A stretch of 64,000 nucleotides of DNA from Salticus scenicus (Eukaryota > Arthropoda > Arachnida > Araneae > Salticidae): the NCBI GenBank assembly GCA_963930645.1, contig OZ005657.1:46219153-46283152 (forward strand), read 5' to 3'. Both the position numbers and the translations under genes were made by a program. This document shows, in pieces, positions 35,136-47,599 of this stretch. The notes under the pieces are model-generated. The model did not search any database. It was not told the DNA's origin and saw only the letters and a program-made list of their open reading frames with translations. The stretch's first letter is position 1. Each line of letters opens with the position of its first letter.

Positions 35136-35205
35136 GCCAGAGCCGGGAATTGAACCCAGGCACTCCGCTTAACGTGTGGATGCGCTTCCACTGAGCCACC
35201 CTAGC
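35136..35205 (-). repeat. tRNA-Asn(GTT)-like SINE head
   Basis: Seventy bases that fold as a cloverleaf: acceptor GCTAGGG with CTCTGGC, anticodon loop ACGTTAA (GTT), perfect T stem CTGGG/CCCGG. Two stem mismatches (D and anticodon arms) and the repetitive flanks shared with 44.8 kb argue for a SINE head, not a working tRNA. Confidence 0.7.
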
Positions 35206-35330
35206 CGATAGCCAGCTTGACATTTCTCACATAATAACCGTTATATCTGAGTTTGTAGATCCGAGGACCTTACCAACGGTTATTATGTGTGAAATGTCGA
35301 GCTTGTTATTTAGCCAGGGTAACTAATAAC
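35206..35330. repeat. inverted second copy of the tRNA-Asn SINE leader
   Basis: AGCTTGACATTTCTCACATAATAACCGTT is followed after about 30 bp by its inverse (AACGGTTATTATGTGTGAAA), and the second copy stops inside the tRNA head (CCAGGGTAACTAAT). Two head-to-head copies, the second truncated. Confidence 0.6.
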
Positions 35331-35414
35331 TATTTTTTTTTTTTTTACAAGATTTCAAAATTTAAATTAGTCCTGTCTCACTAAATTAAATTCTGTCAAA
35401 GACAGAATTTTACT

Positions 35415-35417
<3 letters not shown>

Positions 35418-35447
<30 letters not shown>
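35418..35447. repeat. (TA)n microsatellite
   Basis: About 30 bp of TA directly abutting the end of the mariner relic. Confidence 0.9.
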
Positions 35448-35449
<2 letters not shown>

Positions 35450-36005
35450 GGGAGTGCAAAAGTTTACCCGTTTTTATTACCCATAAAGAAGAGCAATAAA
35501 AGCAAAATGAACAGTACCTATTATTGTGCATAATCTCCCATTTCTATCTATGACACTTCTTGCCATCTTTCTGGTAGAAGATGAAACGCGGTGGTAAAAT
35601 TCCAGCGGTTTCGTGTCAAAAAAGTCTTGGATGGCAGTTTTCACAGCATCAAGATCATCAAAGATTTTTTAACTGAAGGAATTGTTCAACGCACGAAATA
35701 TGTGATAGTCAGTTGATGCCAAGTCAGGAGAATAAGGTGGGTGGGGTAAAACCTCCCAACCAAAGCCCAGTAACTTTTCGCGAGTGGTGACAGCAGCATG
35801 TGGCCTGGCGTTATCGTAATGAAGGATAACACCACGACGATTGATGAGACCTGGCGGCTTTGCTACCAAATTTGAATGCAGCCTGTCTAACTGTAGACAG
35901 TAGAAGGCAGCATTAATAGTTTGGTTGAGTGGCAGAACTTCTCAGTGAATTATTCCTTGCACATCCCACCACACTCTCAATAACACCATACTTGCCAACC
36001 ATCTC
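35448..36005 (-). pseudogene. mariner-type transposase relic (DD34D)
   Basis: The minus-strand frame gives GKYGVIESVWWDVQGIIH (first Asp region), LHYDNARPHAAVTTREKLLG (second Asp) and PHPPYSPDLASTDYHIF (third Asp), with 34 residues between the second and third Asp, diagnostic of mariner. The right part of the frame has an in-frame TGA in the WDVQGIIH region and the C-terminal part a TAA near 35665. The left end GGGGGAGTGCAAAAGTTTAC is probably the 3' terminal repeat; no partner is present upstream, so the 5' half is gone. Confidence 0.88.
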
Positions 36006-36179
36006 AATGTGAACCGTACAATATTTAGTACCCGCCTTTTTTTTACATCAATAATTTTTTAGAGTAATTTTAAACTTATTTAATCGCAATAATATTTAGA
36101 TAGAATAACTTTAAAAATACAGTGGTGTGAGAAAAGGGGCGTTTTTTCAGGGGGCGTCAACAATTGTACGGTTATTAAT

Positions 36180-36480
36180 CTCAGCAAAACTTATACTGAT
36201 GGGCTCGTTCTGGCCTACAGCTGGCATCTTGCACTTGCCATCAGCTGCAGGTTGCCACATGTAGCTGAAGCAGTGGGCCGCTTACAGCTGCCAGCATTGA
36301 AGCCAACCTACAGTGAAAAGGCCGGTGGCTCAGAAGCGGCATAATAACAGCTGGCCTTTTGCAGGGTACCAGCACATGGCCAACATTATGTTTGCCATAT
36401 TGCGGCCACAATTTATAAGGCCGGTACCGGACCATCACTTGCAATTCGAATGCATAGAGGGCGCTGCGATTCACCTGCTG
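36180..36480. other. GC-richer segment with repeated CAGCTG/GGCC motifs
   Basis: A conspicuous composition change. CAGCTGGC-like and TTGCCA motifs recur several times, and GCATAGAGGGCGCTGCGA near 36452-36469 resembles a CTCF core. No protein is recognised in either strand; probably an interspersed repeat. Confidence 0.4.
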
Positions 36481-38508
36481 TTGATTTGAAATTCCCTCTC
36501 ATTTTGCTTCGCCATTTCGTGCCAAGTCTGCGGCGTACAAGATACTAAAAGGTTAAATGATCTCATAAAAAGTGTAAGAGTAAGTGATTCATTTTTTAAT
36601 TTGGTTTTGTGTTTTTTTTTTTTTTTTAATCATTTTTAGAAGCCTTTGATTTTAGAATTATTATTAAAATATTAGGATTTCTAGAAAAGTACAGCAAATA
36701 TCTCGTTGGTCCGTTTAAAATGAGCTATGATAGCCATTAATTTTCTAATTATATTCTTATTATTTCTTCTTATTATTATTTTAATAGCGCTAATAAGTTT
36801 ATGGATACAACTTTATATTTGTATAATATAACTGTGGGAAAGTTATTAGGACAATTATAAATTTGTAACCTTTTTATTTTTACTTTGTTCTGCATGTATA
36901 AGAAAGAAGTATTTGATACGTAAAAATTTTCGACTCCCGTTTTTCGGTTGTTTTACACGTTTTGATATGTTCTGAACACGATTTGACTTCATTAAAAAAC
37001 GATCTGTCTATCTTTGTGTGTATCAGTAATTTTTTGAACGCTGTATTCTATGAACAATTTAATACAATTTAACTTAACTAGATATTTAGTTGGACTTTGA
37101 CTTAAATTGGTGCTAATTACATTTGAGGATCAATCCTTCAAAATATGCCGCTTTCATCCCATTTTTCCCCCAGTTTTTAACATGGCAGTATGAGAGGAAA
37201 ATTTGCATAAATACACATAATGAGAATTAATTTTTAGATGTGAAATAAAATAAATAAATGTTTATGTTAATAACAGTCAGTCAAGATTTTTTTTTCTTTT
37301 TAATCCAGAGAGCATCGCTTGAAAAAAAAAAAAAATAAACAAATAAATCTGTACTGATAAGTATAAAGGATTTAAGTCCATATTCTTGATTTTTCAGGAG
37401 ACGAAAAATAAAGTTAAAAAAATTCTATATAAAAACTTATCCGTTCAATACAGTTTTAACCAAGGTAATATCATAAAATACAATTTTGTGAATAAACTAC
37501 ATACATTTAATTTTGAAGTTTGCTTATTTTTAACAGATTTATATAGTTTTGAAAAAATGTCTGCAGAACTTAAATCCTTTGTATCACTCAACCCAGGACT
37601 TAACTCCTTTTTACCATTCTGACTTGTACATTCATTTAACAGTATGATTATGGTGACAGTCCAAATACTTGGCTGCAGCATTAAAAAATACTGGATTTAT
37701 GACCTCAGTGGATGTTCAGAATAATTTGAAACTAATAAAAATAAGGTCTTATCAATTCTAACTTCCTCAACATACTGATTCATGACTTTAATAAGATATA
37801 TGAACAAAGTTGTGCCGGATTACCAAATGCTTTCATCTTAGAAATCTAAGATTAATGGAAGGTTATTAGGTAAGGGTCCATGGTAAATCCAGGTTCGTGA
37901 AACATGAACGATCAACATTATTGAAAGAATTTATTACCTCAAACAAGGAATTGAATGCGATATTATAGACTATCATATTAAAGATAGTAATTATTACACA
38001 ATTATTGAAAATTAATGCTCAAAAACCTTCAATGTCTATGAAGTAATTAAATAAAGGTAATATGCATTTTATAATATATGCCAAATTAAAAAAATATCTG
38101 ATGTCAATACTACTCAAGCTAAACTGATTGAGAGGTAAATCAGTTTGAGAAATGATGAAATAATTTTGTATTTTACCTCTAAAAGCTGTTGTTATAAAAA
38201 TTCATTGTCCTTTTTTGTTATAAAACTTTTGAAGATTAGAAGAATATAAATCATAATAAACGATATATTATAGTTGAAAATAGTTAATAATAATAATAAT
38301 GATAAACAACAACAAAAAAAATAAAATAATAATAATAGATTAAAAAATAAAATAATAGATTAAAAACAAAAATATGTATCACCCTATTAAATGGCAAAAA
38401 AATACGTCATTAATAATCCACAAGCAAAACACTAAAGTAAAAACGCACGGTAAAAAATAGTTCTTTAAAAATGAGCTAAATTGTCTCAAAATAGCTCCGA
38501 AACAATAT
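36481..38508. other. unassigned AT-rich DNA
   Basis: No gene or element recognised; overlapping short frames on both strands near 37.4-37.7 kb are not supported by any motif. Confidence 0.4.
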
Positions 38509-38654
38509 ATACTTAAATTTGAAAACCCATGTACTCATTTTTGAGTATACTGACAAATTCAAAAATAGGGTTGAACAATAAGAATCCCAATATCCACATG
38601 TTTGACGTGTCAATATACTCAAAAATGAGTACATGGGTTTTCAAATTTAAGTAT
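38509..38654. repeat. near-perfect hairpin, 47-bp arms
   Basis: Arms 38509-38555 and 38608-38654 are inverted copies with one mismatch in 47, separated by a 52-bp loop. The open frames across it on both strands are a by-product of the palindrome. Either a small MITE or a hairpin-RNA-forming locus. Confidence 0.88.
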
Positions 38655-41600
38655 AGGGGAGACTCTGGCACAGTGGACCACCTTCCAATGTGCCTAAAAC
38701 TCCAAATTATATTTAATACATTATTTATTTTAGTTGAATTTACATATACAAATATAATGTGACTCAAAATTAAAAATAATAATAATCTTAATATTATTAT
38801 AAAATAAATTTCTGAAAAGGGAGAATAGTTGAATTGTAGTATAATAATCATGAGTATCTAAATTTAATAACTATTTGAATTGTTTAATATTAAAAAAAAA
38901 AAAAAAAATGATTATGTGATATAATAAATAATAGGTTATATAAATTTATTGTTGCTTTTAGGAATAACATGTAAAAGATATAAGTAGAATAATTTTAGTT
39001 AATCCTATCTCACAAATATAATGTAAAGTATTAATATCTCAAAATAATTAATAAAAATGTTTGAATAGTAACATAATGCTTAACCCCTTCCACTCCAGGG
39101 ACGTACGTGCGTATGTCTTACGGCCGTATTCACCGTTTACCTCAACCTGCGGTTTACCGCGAAAACCCGACTTGAACGCTCAAATGGTATTCACCAATAA
39201 CCGTAGTTGGTATTACCGCGGCTGAAAAGCTCAGAAACTCTACCCAGCTCTAGAGGAAGGTTAACCGTAATTTTTCGTTACTGAGCATGCGTAAAGCGTA
39301 AATGAAGCCAAGCAAAATATAAAAATAATAATGGCGGTTTGTTGATGTTAGGGGCTCTCCTGTTGCGAGTGAGAAAAAACTTTTTTCTTTCCTTTAAGTG
39401 TTAATTATTTTGTTAAAAAAAAGGAAGTATGTAATCTTTTACGATAACTTCTTTATTATTGGTATTTATGTATGATTCGTTCATTGCTCTGAATTGTTTA
39501 CTTTAAAAAAATGCTCATACTGCTTTAAAGGAAGTATGTATTCTTTTACGATAACTTCTTTATTGGTATTTATGTATGATTCGTTCATTGCTCTGAATTG
39601 TTTACTTTAAAAAATGCTCATACTGCTTTAAAAGTAGTAATGTTATTTTACCAAAATTTTAAATAACGATGGTTAAAAACAAATCGTATAGTTTCCACGG
39701 AATATAACCATCTCTGTACACATACGAACCTGTTCCGTGCTAATGCTGTGATAAAAATTGAAGCTTATTAATCTCCGTACTTGATTCTTCTGTACTACAT
39801 ACCATCCGATATAAATTATTTCAATTTATGTCTTGCTTGTTTATTAATTGTTATCTACTTATATTCTACTGCAACATCTTAAATTGTTGAATAAGTAAAT
39901 AACTAAAAAGAATAATAATCTGCAATCTCATAGGTAAACTGTATACTCAGGTAGAAGTATAGCAAATGCTTTATTAATTGTCACAGCAAACTACGTGCAG
40001 CTGCACGGATTTATTGTTTTTATAGTCCATATAATCACACAAATTTTTAAAAAGGGGTTATTAATACCTTAACGATTAATATTTAGAATCTATGCATGCT
40101 TATGAAATTGGAGGAATGTAGTTAAAAATTAGGATATGACTGTATATTTACTTTTGTAAAATTTAAATTTTTAATCGGAATAATTATTTTTATCAAAGCA
40201 AGTTTAATTTTTCATTCATTGCACGTAAATATTGGCTCTTTCAAAAATGACTTTAGTAACAAAATGGGAAAAAGTTTAAAATAGCATCATATGCAAATAA
40301 ATATTAATTTAGCTAAACTTTCTATATTTCTATAAAAACATTTGTAACATACTTTGTTCTCAATCTTCGTATAATTAATCTGAATATTTCCCTTCATAGT
40401 AGTATATGGCACACCATTTGTTACAATATACATTTCAGTGCAACTGCATTTTTCAAATTGCACTATTAATTTAACAGTAATATGTTATTCTTTTTAAGTT
40501 CATCATTTTTAGATTATTTCAGCGCATTATCTGTGAAATGTGCAGATCAGAACAATCCATGATATGAAGATCAGAACAATAGTGAAATGTTCGTGGTTAA
40601 AGAAACAACAGTACACTGGACTGACTAAAAATTTATATGTGATTTAATTGCAAATTAAAGGCAAATGCCAAGTGAGTTGTTCTGTTGACGCCTTCTGTTT
40701 TAATAGAAGGTATGTTCAATGGGGTAGCTTTCTTAGCTAGTCTTGTTGATGTTGTAAAGGCAGTCTACAGTATGAACCTAATCGTATGGTGGAATGCTCT
40801 GCATGAAGGCCTTTCTAGAGGATCCTTGCCTAACTAATCTGATTGGTAAGTATAACAGCTCTATTTTTTAATGCTTTTGTCTATGATTCTAATTTTAAAT
40901 GAATAATTTGAATAAAAAAATAACTATGTAAAAAAATGCATTTCAATGTTACATATATTTGGAGTCTTTTTCCTTTTGAAAATGGAGGGTTACACAAAAT
41001 TTTAGATTACATTTTTTTTTCTTTTCTTTTACTTATTAAATGCTTTTACTTATTATATTGCTGTTTTTTCTCAGTATTCATTTATAAAAAGTCGATAACC
41101 ATTGTTTTTGAATGAGATTGGGGGAGGGGGATGCTATTCCTTGTACTATTATTTGTTCTTGTTATTATTATTATTTCTATGGTTATAACTTGAGCTTTGG
41201 GTTTTCATGTACACAGAGTATTCATACATGTATAATAGTGATTGTTATGGTATGTAATTTTGTGCAAAGCAATGTTGCGATACAGCTGTTAATTCAAGAT
41301 GAATAAGGTGAGTACATTAAAATTATTTATCCCAATAGCTAAACTGAAGAAATTTATACATTACTGTTATTATAAATAACTATTATTAATTTATTGAAAC
41401 ATTTCTCTTAAAAAACTCGTGACTCGCAGATGCTTGCTTTAAAAAGTTTATATATATATTTTTTTGTAATAACAATTTACATATCAGTTATATTACTTAC
41501 TAGCAAGCTTTGCTTGACACTATATTTAACTTTTTTTCTTTTTTAATTAAACAATAGAAATGTTTAAATAAATATATTTTCATTAGCATTTTAACTATAT

Positions 41601-42261
41601 TCAACAAATCAAAACTGTGGACAAGTACTGTAATTTTCCAGCTGTTAATGAAATATAAATGGCATTAATTATTTGAATTTTATTATGTTGATAAAAAACA
41701 AAGTTAATTTAAAATAAATAATAGGCGCACTCATTAAGGAATTGCTTTATAGTATAGGACCCTTTATACAAAATTTGAAATTTTAAACCAATGTAGGCTT
41801 GATACTTTTTGCCAAGGTATGTGCAGCTTTATAAGATAACAATCATTTTAATGCATAGTTAAAATGACTAAAACCTGCTTCATAAAAAAAAAAAAAAGCT
41901 GATAAAACTGATGTTATAAAATTTTTAAATTTTTTATTTAGATTTAATTTTTAAATATTAATTTCAGTTAATCGAATAATCTTATTTATTATTATTTTGT
42001 CATGATTTTGTTTGTAAAGTAATATGGACACATCTTTTGTGTAGGACCCTCTTGGCAATTTTTATTTTTTGCCAGATTAAATGTGAATTATCTCAATTGC
42101 ATAATTATAGACTTTACAGAAAATCATTTGAGCTACTTAATTGCCAAATTTTTTATTTCACCAAAGGGGTCCTATACTAAAGCTGTTCCCTAATGCTTTT
42201 GTGAAATATCAGTAGTGTATAAGCATCATGAAATAATCATATTCAGACATTGTGAAATGGA

Positions 42262-42515
42262 TATAAGAAAGCACCACAACTGGCGTTTTAAAGTGATAAT
42301 TACAAAACTTTGAATAAACGCCATAAAATTCAATAAACTCACAACAATTGTTTCGAGTCGAAAGAACACACGACCCTTCGTTAGGCGAAGAAAGTAGGCA
42401 CGAGCGCTGCACTCATGTTGCCGCTTTAACTGCAGCCTACATTCTTTGCCTGACAAAGGGTCGTGTGTTCTTTCGAACCAAAACAATTGTTGTGAGTTTA
42501 TTGCATTTTATAATG
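42262..42515. repeat. fold-back element, ~75-bp arms
   Basis: Left arm CAATAAACTCACAACAATTG ... GAAAGAACACACGACCCTT, right arm its inverse (AAGGGTCGTGTGTTCTTTC ... CAATTGTTGTGAGTTTATTG), about 35 bp apart. Family relatives at 23.7 and 24.5 kb. Confidence 0.78.
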
Positions 42516-43873
42516 TCTGCAGTTTGAAGAAGGTCACACTTATTTAACTGATGCTGAAAGGCAAGGAAGTGATGCAGTGGCAAAGCGTCCATGGAAGTGA
42601 TGGAAGCAGAGCTTCCCTTATTTAAGATTTAAAAAAAAAAAAAAAAATCAAGTAACGTCGCTTCGTCAAAAGACTGAATTGATTCTTCTTCTGCTTTTGG
42701 AAACGCTTTGCTTCAGCACTTCCATAGTTTTCTAAACCATGCCTCACCCTTAATATTATGTATCAGCAATCACAGAGTGAGCATTAAATGCACTGCACAA
42801 GAAACTGTGAATATCTGTTGGCGTTGGCGATTTTCATTGTATTGTCCATCACCAGTTTTAAGTTGCTTCCAGAAACTCAAGAAGCGAGTTTCTGTCATAA
42901 GGACTAGAAAATGCACAGGCTGAAATTTTGAGAACTAGGCCCGACACGTACTTGCTTATCCAGCCTACCCCGTTTATTTTTTATTTTGCAATGTAAGGCT
43001 TGGCCTAGACAAAACACGATAAAATCAGGACCGACCTAATCTTTTTTTTAAAGATAAATATAAAACACTATGCCCTGCACAAAACAGAATTTAATTTAGT
43101 ATGATAGGACTTATTTCAATATATTCTTCCATATAAAGACATGCAACAACTGTGTATCATTTCCTAGTATCGGTTACTATATTTATTTCTTAAAATTTCT
43201 ATGTTTTAGCTTTAGCATAAGAGCACTTTGGTGGATTTTAAACTTTTGTTGTCATTTTGGCAATTAATTAAATTAGTTATCACAATTGCATAAGTAAAGA
43301 CAATGGCAACAAACGTCTGAGCTAATTTGGTGCGAAATATCAAGGAGTCTCATACTAAAGTTGTTACATTTCTTTAGCACGACTTCTCTCAATTTTAATT
43401 AATTAAAAAAAAATTTTCTTTTTTGACATCAGAAGAAATTATTTATTTATTTTTGGCAGAATTTTGTTTTTTCTTTTAAAATTTTTAACGTTACAATGGG
43501 ATTTTCTTTAATATCTTTTGAACCAATTATCTGATTGAACTAAAAGAATATGGCATTAGCTAGATTTTACAGTAATTAATTAGTATACCAACTTTTGTTA
43601 AAACCTAATAATTTTGATAGATATAATGACAAACTTTCAGCTGTATACATTTAGGTAAAAACAAAAATGTTTGCACGTTCATTCAAGGAGACAGATAGAA
43701 AATGGTAACGATGGCAAAATCACTGTCTGAAAGAAATAGTACAATCTGCCGTACTAAAAGAAATGCATGTATTTTTAAAAAATTATAACTTAAAAAAAAA
43801 AAAAAAAAAAAAAAAAAGGTCACGGTTCCACGACTTCATCAAGTGCAGCTTCACATAATATGCAGATCACGAA

Positions 43874-44106
43874 TGGATTGGATTTGGGAATAAGGCTGAT
43901 TGACTGCTGTAGGTCCTGGGCCTCAGTGGGAATGCCCTTCGAGGGGGTCTTTCTAAGGTGTCCTAGCCCATATTTATGCAAGTTTTGGAGAAAACCACGG
44001 AAAACTCTGAATGGCTAGGCCAACACGCGTGACATGGGATCAAATCTGGCACCTCACGTCTACCAGCTTTGAACATAGAACCTCTTGGCCACTGGTGGGC
44101 CCATGT
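43874..44106 (-). mobile_element. SINE family A with 10-bp duplication
   Basis: Minus-strand copy with body and head as at 13563-13799 but more diverged. AGATCACGAA flanks it at 43864-43873 and 44107-44116. Confidence 0.85.
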
Positions 44107-44581
44107 AGATCACGAAAGTAAACATAAACCTCGTCCTGTGATTGCAATAGATGGGACCACTTGCAGCTTATGCTCAGTAATAGTTTGTTCCTGTTGCAAC
44201 TATATCTATTTTTAAAATTTTTGGAAGTTTCGTGATGTAGGGTATAAACATAATTTTTGTGATTTGCTAATTTATTTGTATTACCAAACTCTATTTTAAT
44301 TTATTTTTATAAAGAGTAGTTAGTGCAGTGGCTCTTTCTATCGAATTTAATATCAGATTTATGTTCTTTTTGTCTATTTTTCATTTTGTGCTTTGTCAAG
44401 CTTCGAAATAAGGCCTTTTAGTTTTAATACACTGGTTACCGATCTCACATGACTGGCATCGCAAACAGTACTCCCCATCATGCACTGGTGCGAGATTAGC
44501 CGCCAATGTGTTAAACATGTTTAATGAAGGTTTCAATGTTAATTTAAGTGGATTTTTTCTTTTAGATTTTTGAATAGGAGA

Positions 44582-44720
44582 CTATGTGAAAAATGCCAGA
44601 GCCGGGGCATTTTTCACATAGTTGGTTTATGAAAAATTTAAATCAGCCTTTACACTCCAACCTATTTAAAATGAATATTCCCGGTTGATGAATTCATGAA
44701 TAAAAAAATTTCTAAATTGA
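44582..44720 (+). repeat. tail segment of the tRNA-Asn-type SINE
   Basis: GTGAAAAATGCCAGAGCCGGGGCATTTTTCACATAG joins a tiny remnant of the head, inverted, to the tail text that follows the full copy at 44910. It forms a short perfect hairpin. Confidence 0.6.
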
Positions 44721-44839
44721 AATTTCATAGTCTATGGAGTTCTGCTACGATTAATATTGTCTGACCTGTTACATCTGTGTTTACAGACAAGGTGACCTTG
44801 CCAACGGTTGATATGTGAGGAATGCTAGGCTGGTTATCT

Positions 44840-44910
44840 GCCAGGGTGGCTCAATGGAAGAGCATCTGCACGTTAAGCGGAAGGGCCTGGATTCGATTCC
44901 CGGCTCTGGC
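44840..44910 (+). repeat. tRNA-Asn(GTT)-like SINE head with full cloverleaf
   Basis: Seventy-one bases. Acceptor GCCAGGG/CTCTGGC pairs fully (one G-T). D arm GCTC/GAGC pairs. Anticodon arm TCTGC-ACGTTAA-GCGGA pairs with anticodon GTT. T arm CTGGA-TTCGATT-CCCGG has one mismatch. Because upstream (CCAACGGTTGATATGTG) and downstream (CATAGTTGGTTTATG) sequence is shared with the copy at 35.1 kb, I call it a SINE head; a functional tRNA-Asn cannot be excluded from sequence alone. Confidence 0.72.
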
Positions 44911-45204
44911 ATTTTTCTCATAGTTGGTTTATGAAAAATTTAATCACCTTTACACACCAACCTAATTAAAATGAGTATTCACGGTTGATGAATTCATGAA
45001 TAAAAAATTTTCTAAAGTTAAACTATACTTATAAAAGTATTTTAATTGTCCATGTATGAATAAAATCATTCCATTTGCAAGCATTTCTGTGATAAAGCTA
45101 TCAATATTATTGTACAACACCTCATGTATTCCCTAATTAAGGGTGACTGACAACATTTTTATTAACTCACTTTCTTGTTTGTTTGTCCAGTACAAATCTT
45201 GCAA

Positions 45205-45480
45205 TCGAATTTTAACTAACATCTCGACTAGCTAGACATTTGAAACTTTTCGAATAGCTCAGAACACGATGACATACTTTTATTCAATTAATAAATGTTT
45301 GAAAATTTCTTTCTTTGTTACGCATTTGATCATTTTCTTTCAAGTTCGTGTGATAATTCATCAAAAAAATTATTTTAAAGTACTTATTAATACATAGAAT
45401 TGTCACGTTTATATGATTCAACAGAAAATTTAAAAACATGGTATATAAAAAAATTCCTTTTATCTTGTAATTATTTTAAT
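45205..45480. repeat. single unit and 3' end of the 141-bp repeat family
   Basis: CTCGACTAGCTAGACATTTG, GCTCAGAACACGATGACA and later AACATGGTATATAAAA match the 17.2-kb and 23.2-kb loci. Confidence 0.6.
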
Positions 45481-46540
45481 AAAAATAAAAAGTATTTCGA
45501 GATGTGTAAACAAATTGCTCTTTATGCAAACAAGATAAATTTTATCAAAATTAATAAAATTTTATTAAAGTGAAAACAAGAAATTTATTGTAATAATGAA
45601 TATTGTTAAAAGTTAAATACATTATTTTGCAGTAGATAGGCAAATTATGGATGATTGTTTTTACTGTTTTTAACACTATTGGAAATGTAAAATCAGTAAT
45701 CTGTGAGAATATTTTCACCAAGGAAAATATTGTCATAAGCATTAATGCCCAATATCAAAATTTATCTGTAATATGTTAAGTTCATACAAAATAAATAAAA
45801 AATATAAAAATTAAAATAAATGAATTACATTCCAAGTATAGATAAATTTATCAAAGAGAATATTCTCTTGGATATTACTTTATTTCTTTATATAAAAGAT
45901 TATTATACTGTAATTATTTTGAGGAGAATATTCTTATTCTTAGAAAATAACTTCAAAAAGTTCAGGATTATAGTGGTGAAATTACAGAATGTGAAATTTA
46001 TTAATATATAGTCATAAGTAATTATTTTTTATAAGAATAAAAGCAACGGCTATTACTGTAATGTACTTAAAATATAAAATATGAGAACTATTAGCACACT
46101 GTATATTTCATTTTAATTCTATTTTAAATTTCAATGTTTTATTTATTTATTTATTTTTCAAATCACTGTCTGAAATGTTTCGCATGCTGTAGTAAAATCT
46201 AATCATATAAATCATTTATTTGTTCTCAACAAAAATACTTCTTATTAGAGCAATTACAAAGATTATTAACATTTTGACACTGAGAACTGCAAAAAATTCC
46301 TTTATTATTTCTTTTTTTTAAGTAACTTTTATGAAGTAATATGCATTTTTTTTTTTTTTAATATAAAATATTCAGTAAATTATTTTCATAAACTAACAAA
46401 CTTTTCCCATCCATTTTTATGTAAGATATGTGCAATTTAAAACAAAAAAATCAAAAATGAAAGTTAAAATTCAAAGCTTCTTTTCGATCGTTTCGATAGA
46501 AATGAAAATAAACAGAAGCTAAAAACACCGGTTATCACGT
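45481..46540. other. AT-rich interior of the 7.6-kb element
   Basis: No gene supported; the two ~63-codon frames here are AT-driven. Confidence 0.4.
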
Positions 46541-46739
46541 GAACCTTTTGGCCAATAAGCGTTCAAGAGTTTCAAGCAGGTTGAAATACTCTTGGTTCAA
46601 CAACTTTACTTCCCAAGTAAATGGTGAATACCGATTTGTCACTCCCGGTTATTCGGGACCGACCGGCAGCTTCTGAACTGCCAGTTCTACTGGCGGTTAA
46701 GGTTATCGGTGAATACGGGCGTTAGACTTCCGTCACAGT

Positions 46740-47468
46740 CCGAGTTTTTGTATTTCTCATTGAAGGTAGCATATGTTAGAGCTCTATAATGTTTTCTAAA
46801 GTAAAGCCTGTCAGGGATTTAAGTTGATTTTCTGATAATCCATTTTCTATTCGATCGAACAATGTTAGATTAGATGTTTGAGAAAGTACGTTTATAAAAG
46901 TAACTAATTCTCATTTTTTTTTTACTTGTGTTAGAAATGATGCATAAGCGGGACAAGTCATCTTCATAAATTCTATCATCAATCATATATTCATTGCAGC
47001 AACGATCACCATTGGGTATAAAAATCATTTTTTTCTTTTTGAGAAAATGTCACATCGTGTTTCAAAAGATATTACTAGTAGATTCACTTCTACTCGTCAT
47101 ATTATACAGAACCGATGTGTTGATATTACTTGTGGAAAAGGCATTTCAATATAATCATCCTCTTCAGGACTAGTTATGCAACACACAAAATCATCATCGT
47201 TTGTATCTTCAGGTTTGACTATTGTAGAATCACTGTCAGTCTCGGAATCACTCACGGTAGGCTTTGAAGTTGAGGTTGCCTTTTTATAAAAACTTAGACG
47301 GCATTTGTTGCATATTACGTCACTTACCGAGATATTCTTATTGAAACAATCACTGTATGTTTTAGCTTCATTTTCAGTTTTCATAACTATTCTATACTTG
47401 TTATCTTTACACAAAAATCTATAACAGTTTTTACATTTACCAGACATATTTTGTGTACAATTACTCAC
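46740..47468 (-). pseudogene. DDE-type transposase N-terminal relic (Cys-rich plus HTH-like)
   Basis: The first frame (47468-47097, 123 codons) has CxxC pairs CKNC and ICNKC, an acidic/serine linker and ends STHRFCII. Beyond, on the same strand in shifted frames, IPNGDRCCNEYMIDDRIYED (from about 47028) and LSENQLKSLTGFTLENIIEL (about 46830-46775) continue it. The last block resembles the helix-turn-helix that precedes DDE_Tnp_4-type transposase domains. The family call is from memory of that pattern. The catalytic domain is missing; the 7.6-kb element sits immediately beyond. Confidence 0.5.
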
Positions 47469-47599
47469 TAAAACACAATAAAATAGTTTTCTATAGAAAA
47501 ATTAAAAGTTGAAATACTCTGAAACAAAATGCAGAAGATTATTTAAGTTCAGCTAATATACTGGTGGGGGTAGAAGAATATTAGGTGTATTGCAGCCAC

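Larger units (their letters stand above)
39121..46721. mobile_element. 7.6-kb TTA-flanked element with PIF/Harbinger-like ends
   Basis: The left end CGGCCGTATTCACCGTTTAC and minus-strand right end CGCCCGTATTCACCGATAAC match at 18 of 21 positions, and TTA flanks both ends (39118-39120, 46722-46724), the TWA target of PIF/Harbinger. GGCCGTATTCACC-like starts are known among Harbinger elements. Further GTATTCACC and GGTTAACC-type subterminal motifs occur within 150 bp of both ends. I recognised no transposase in it; it holds SINEs and a fold-back. Confidence 0.72.

Noticed and set aside
38513..38851. 112-codon minus-strand frame across the hairpin
   Set aside because: Its length is a consequence of the palindrome and AT-rich flank; hydrophobic, low-complexity, and an overlapping frame exists on the other strand.
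44840..44910. Functional tRNA-Asn gene
   Set aside because: The cloverleaf is good, but flanks on both sides are shared with another copy at 35.1 kb, as for a SINE; kept as a SINE head.
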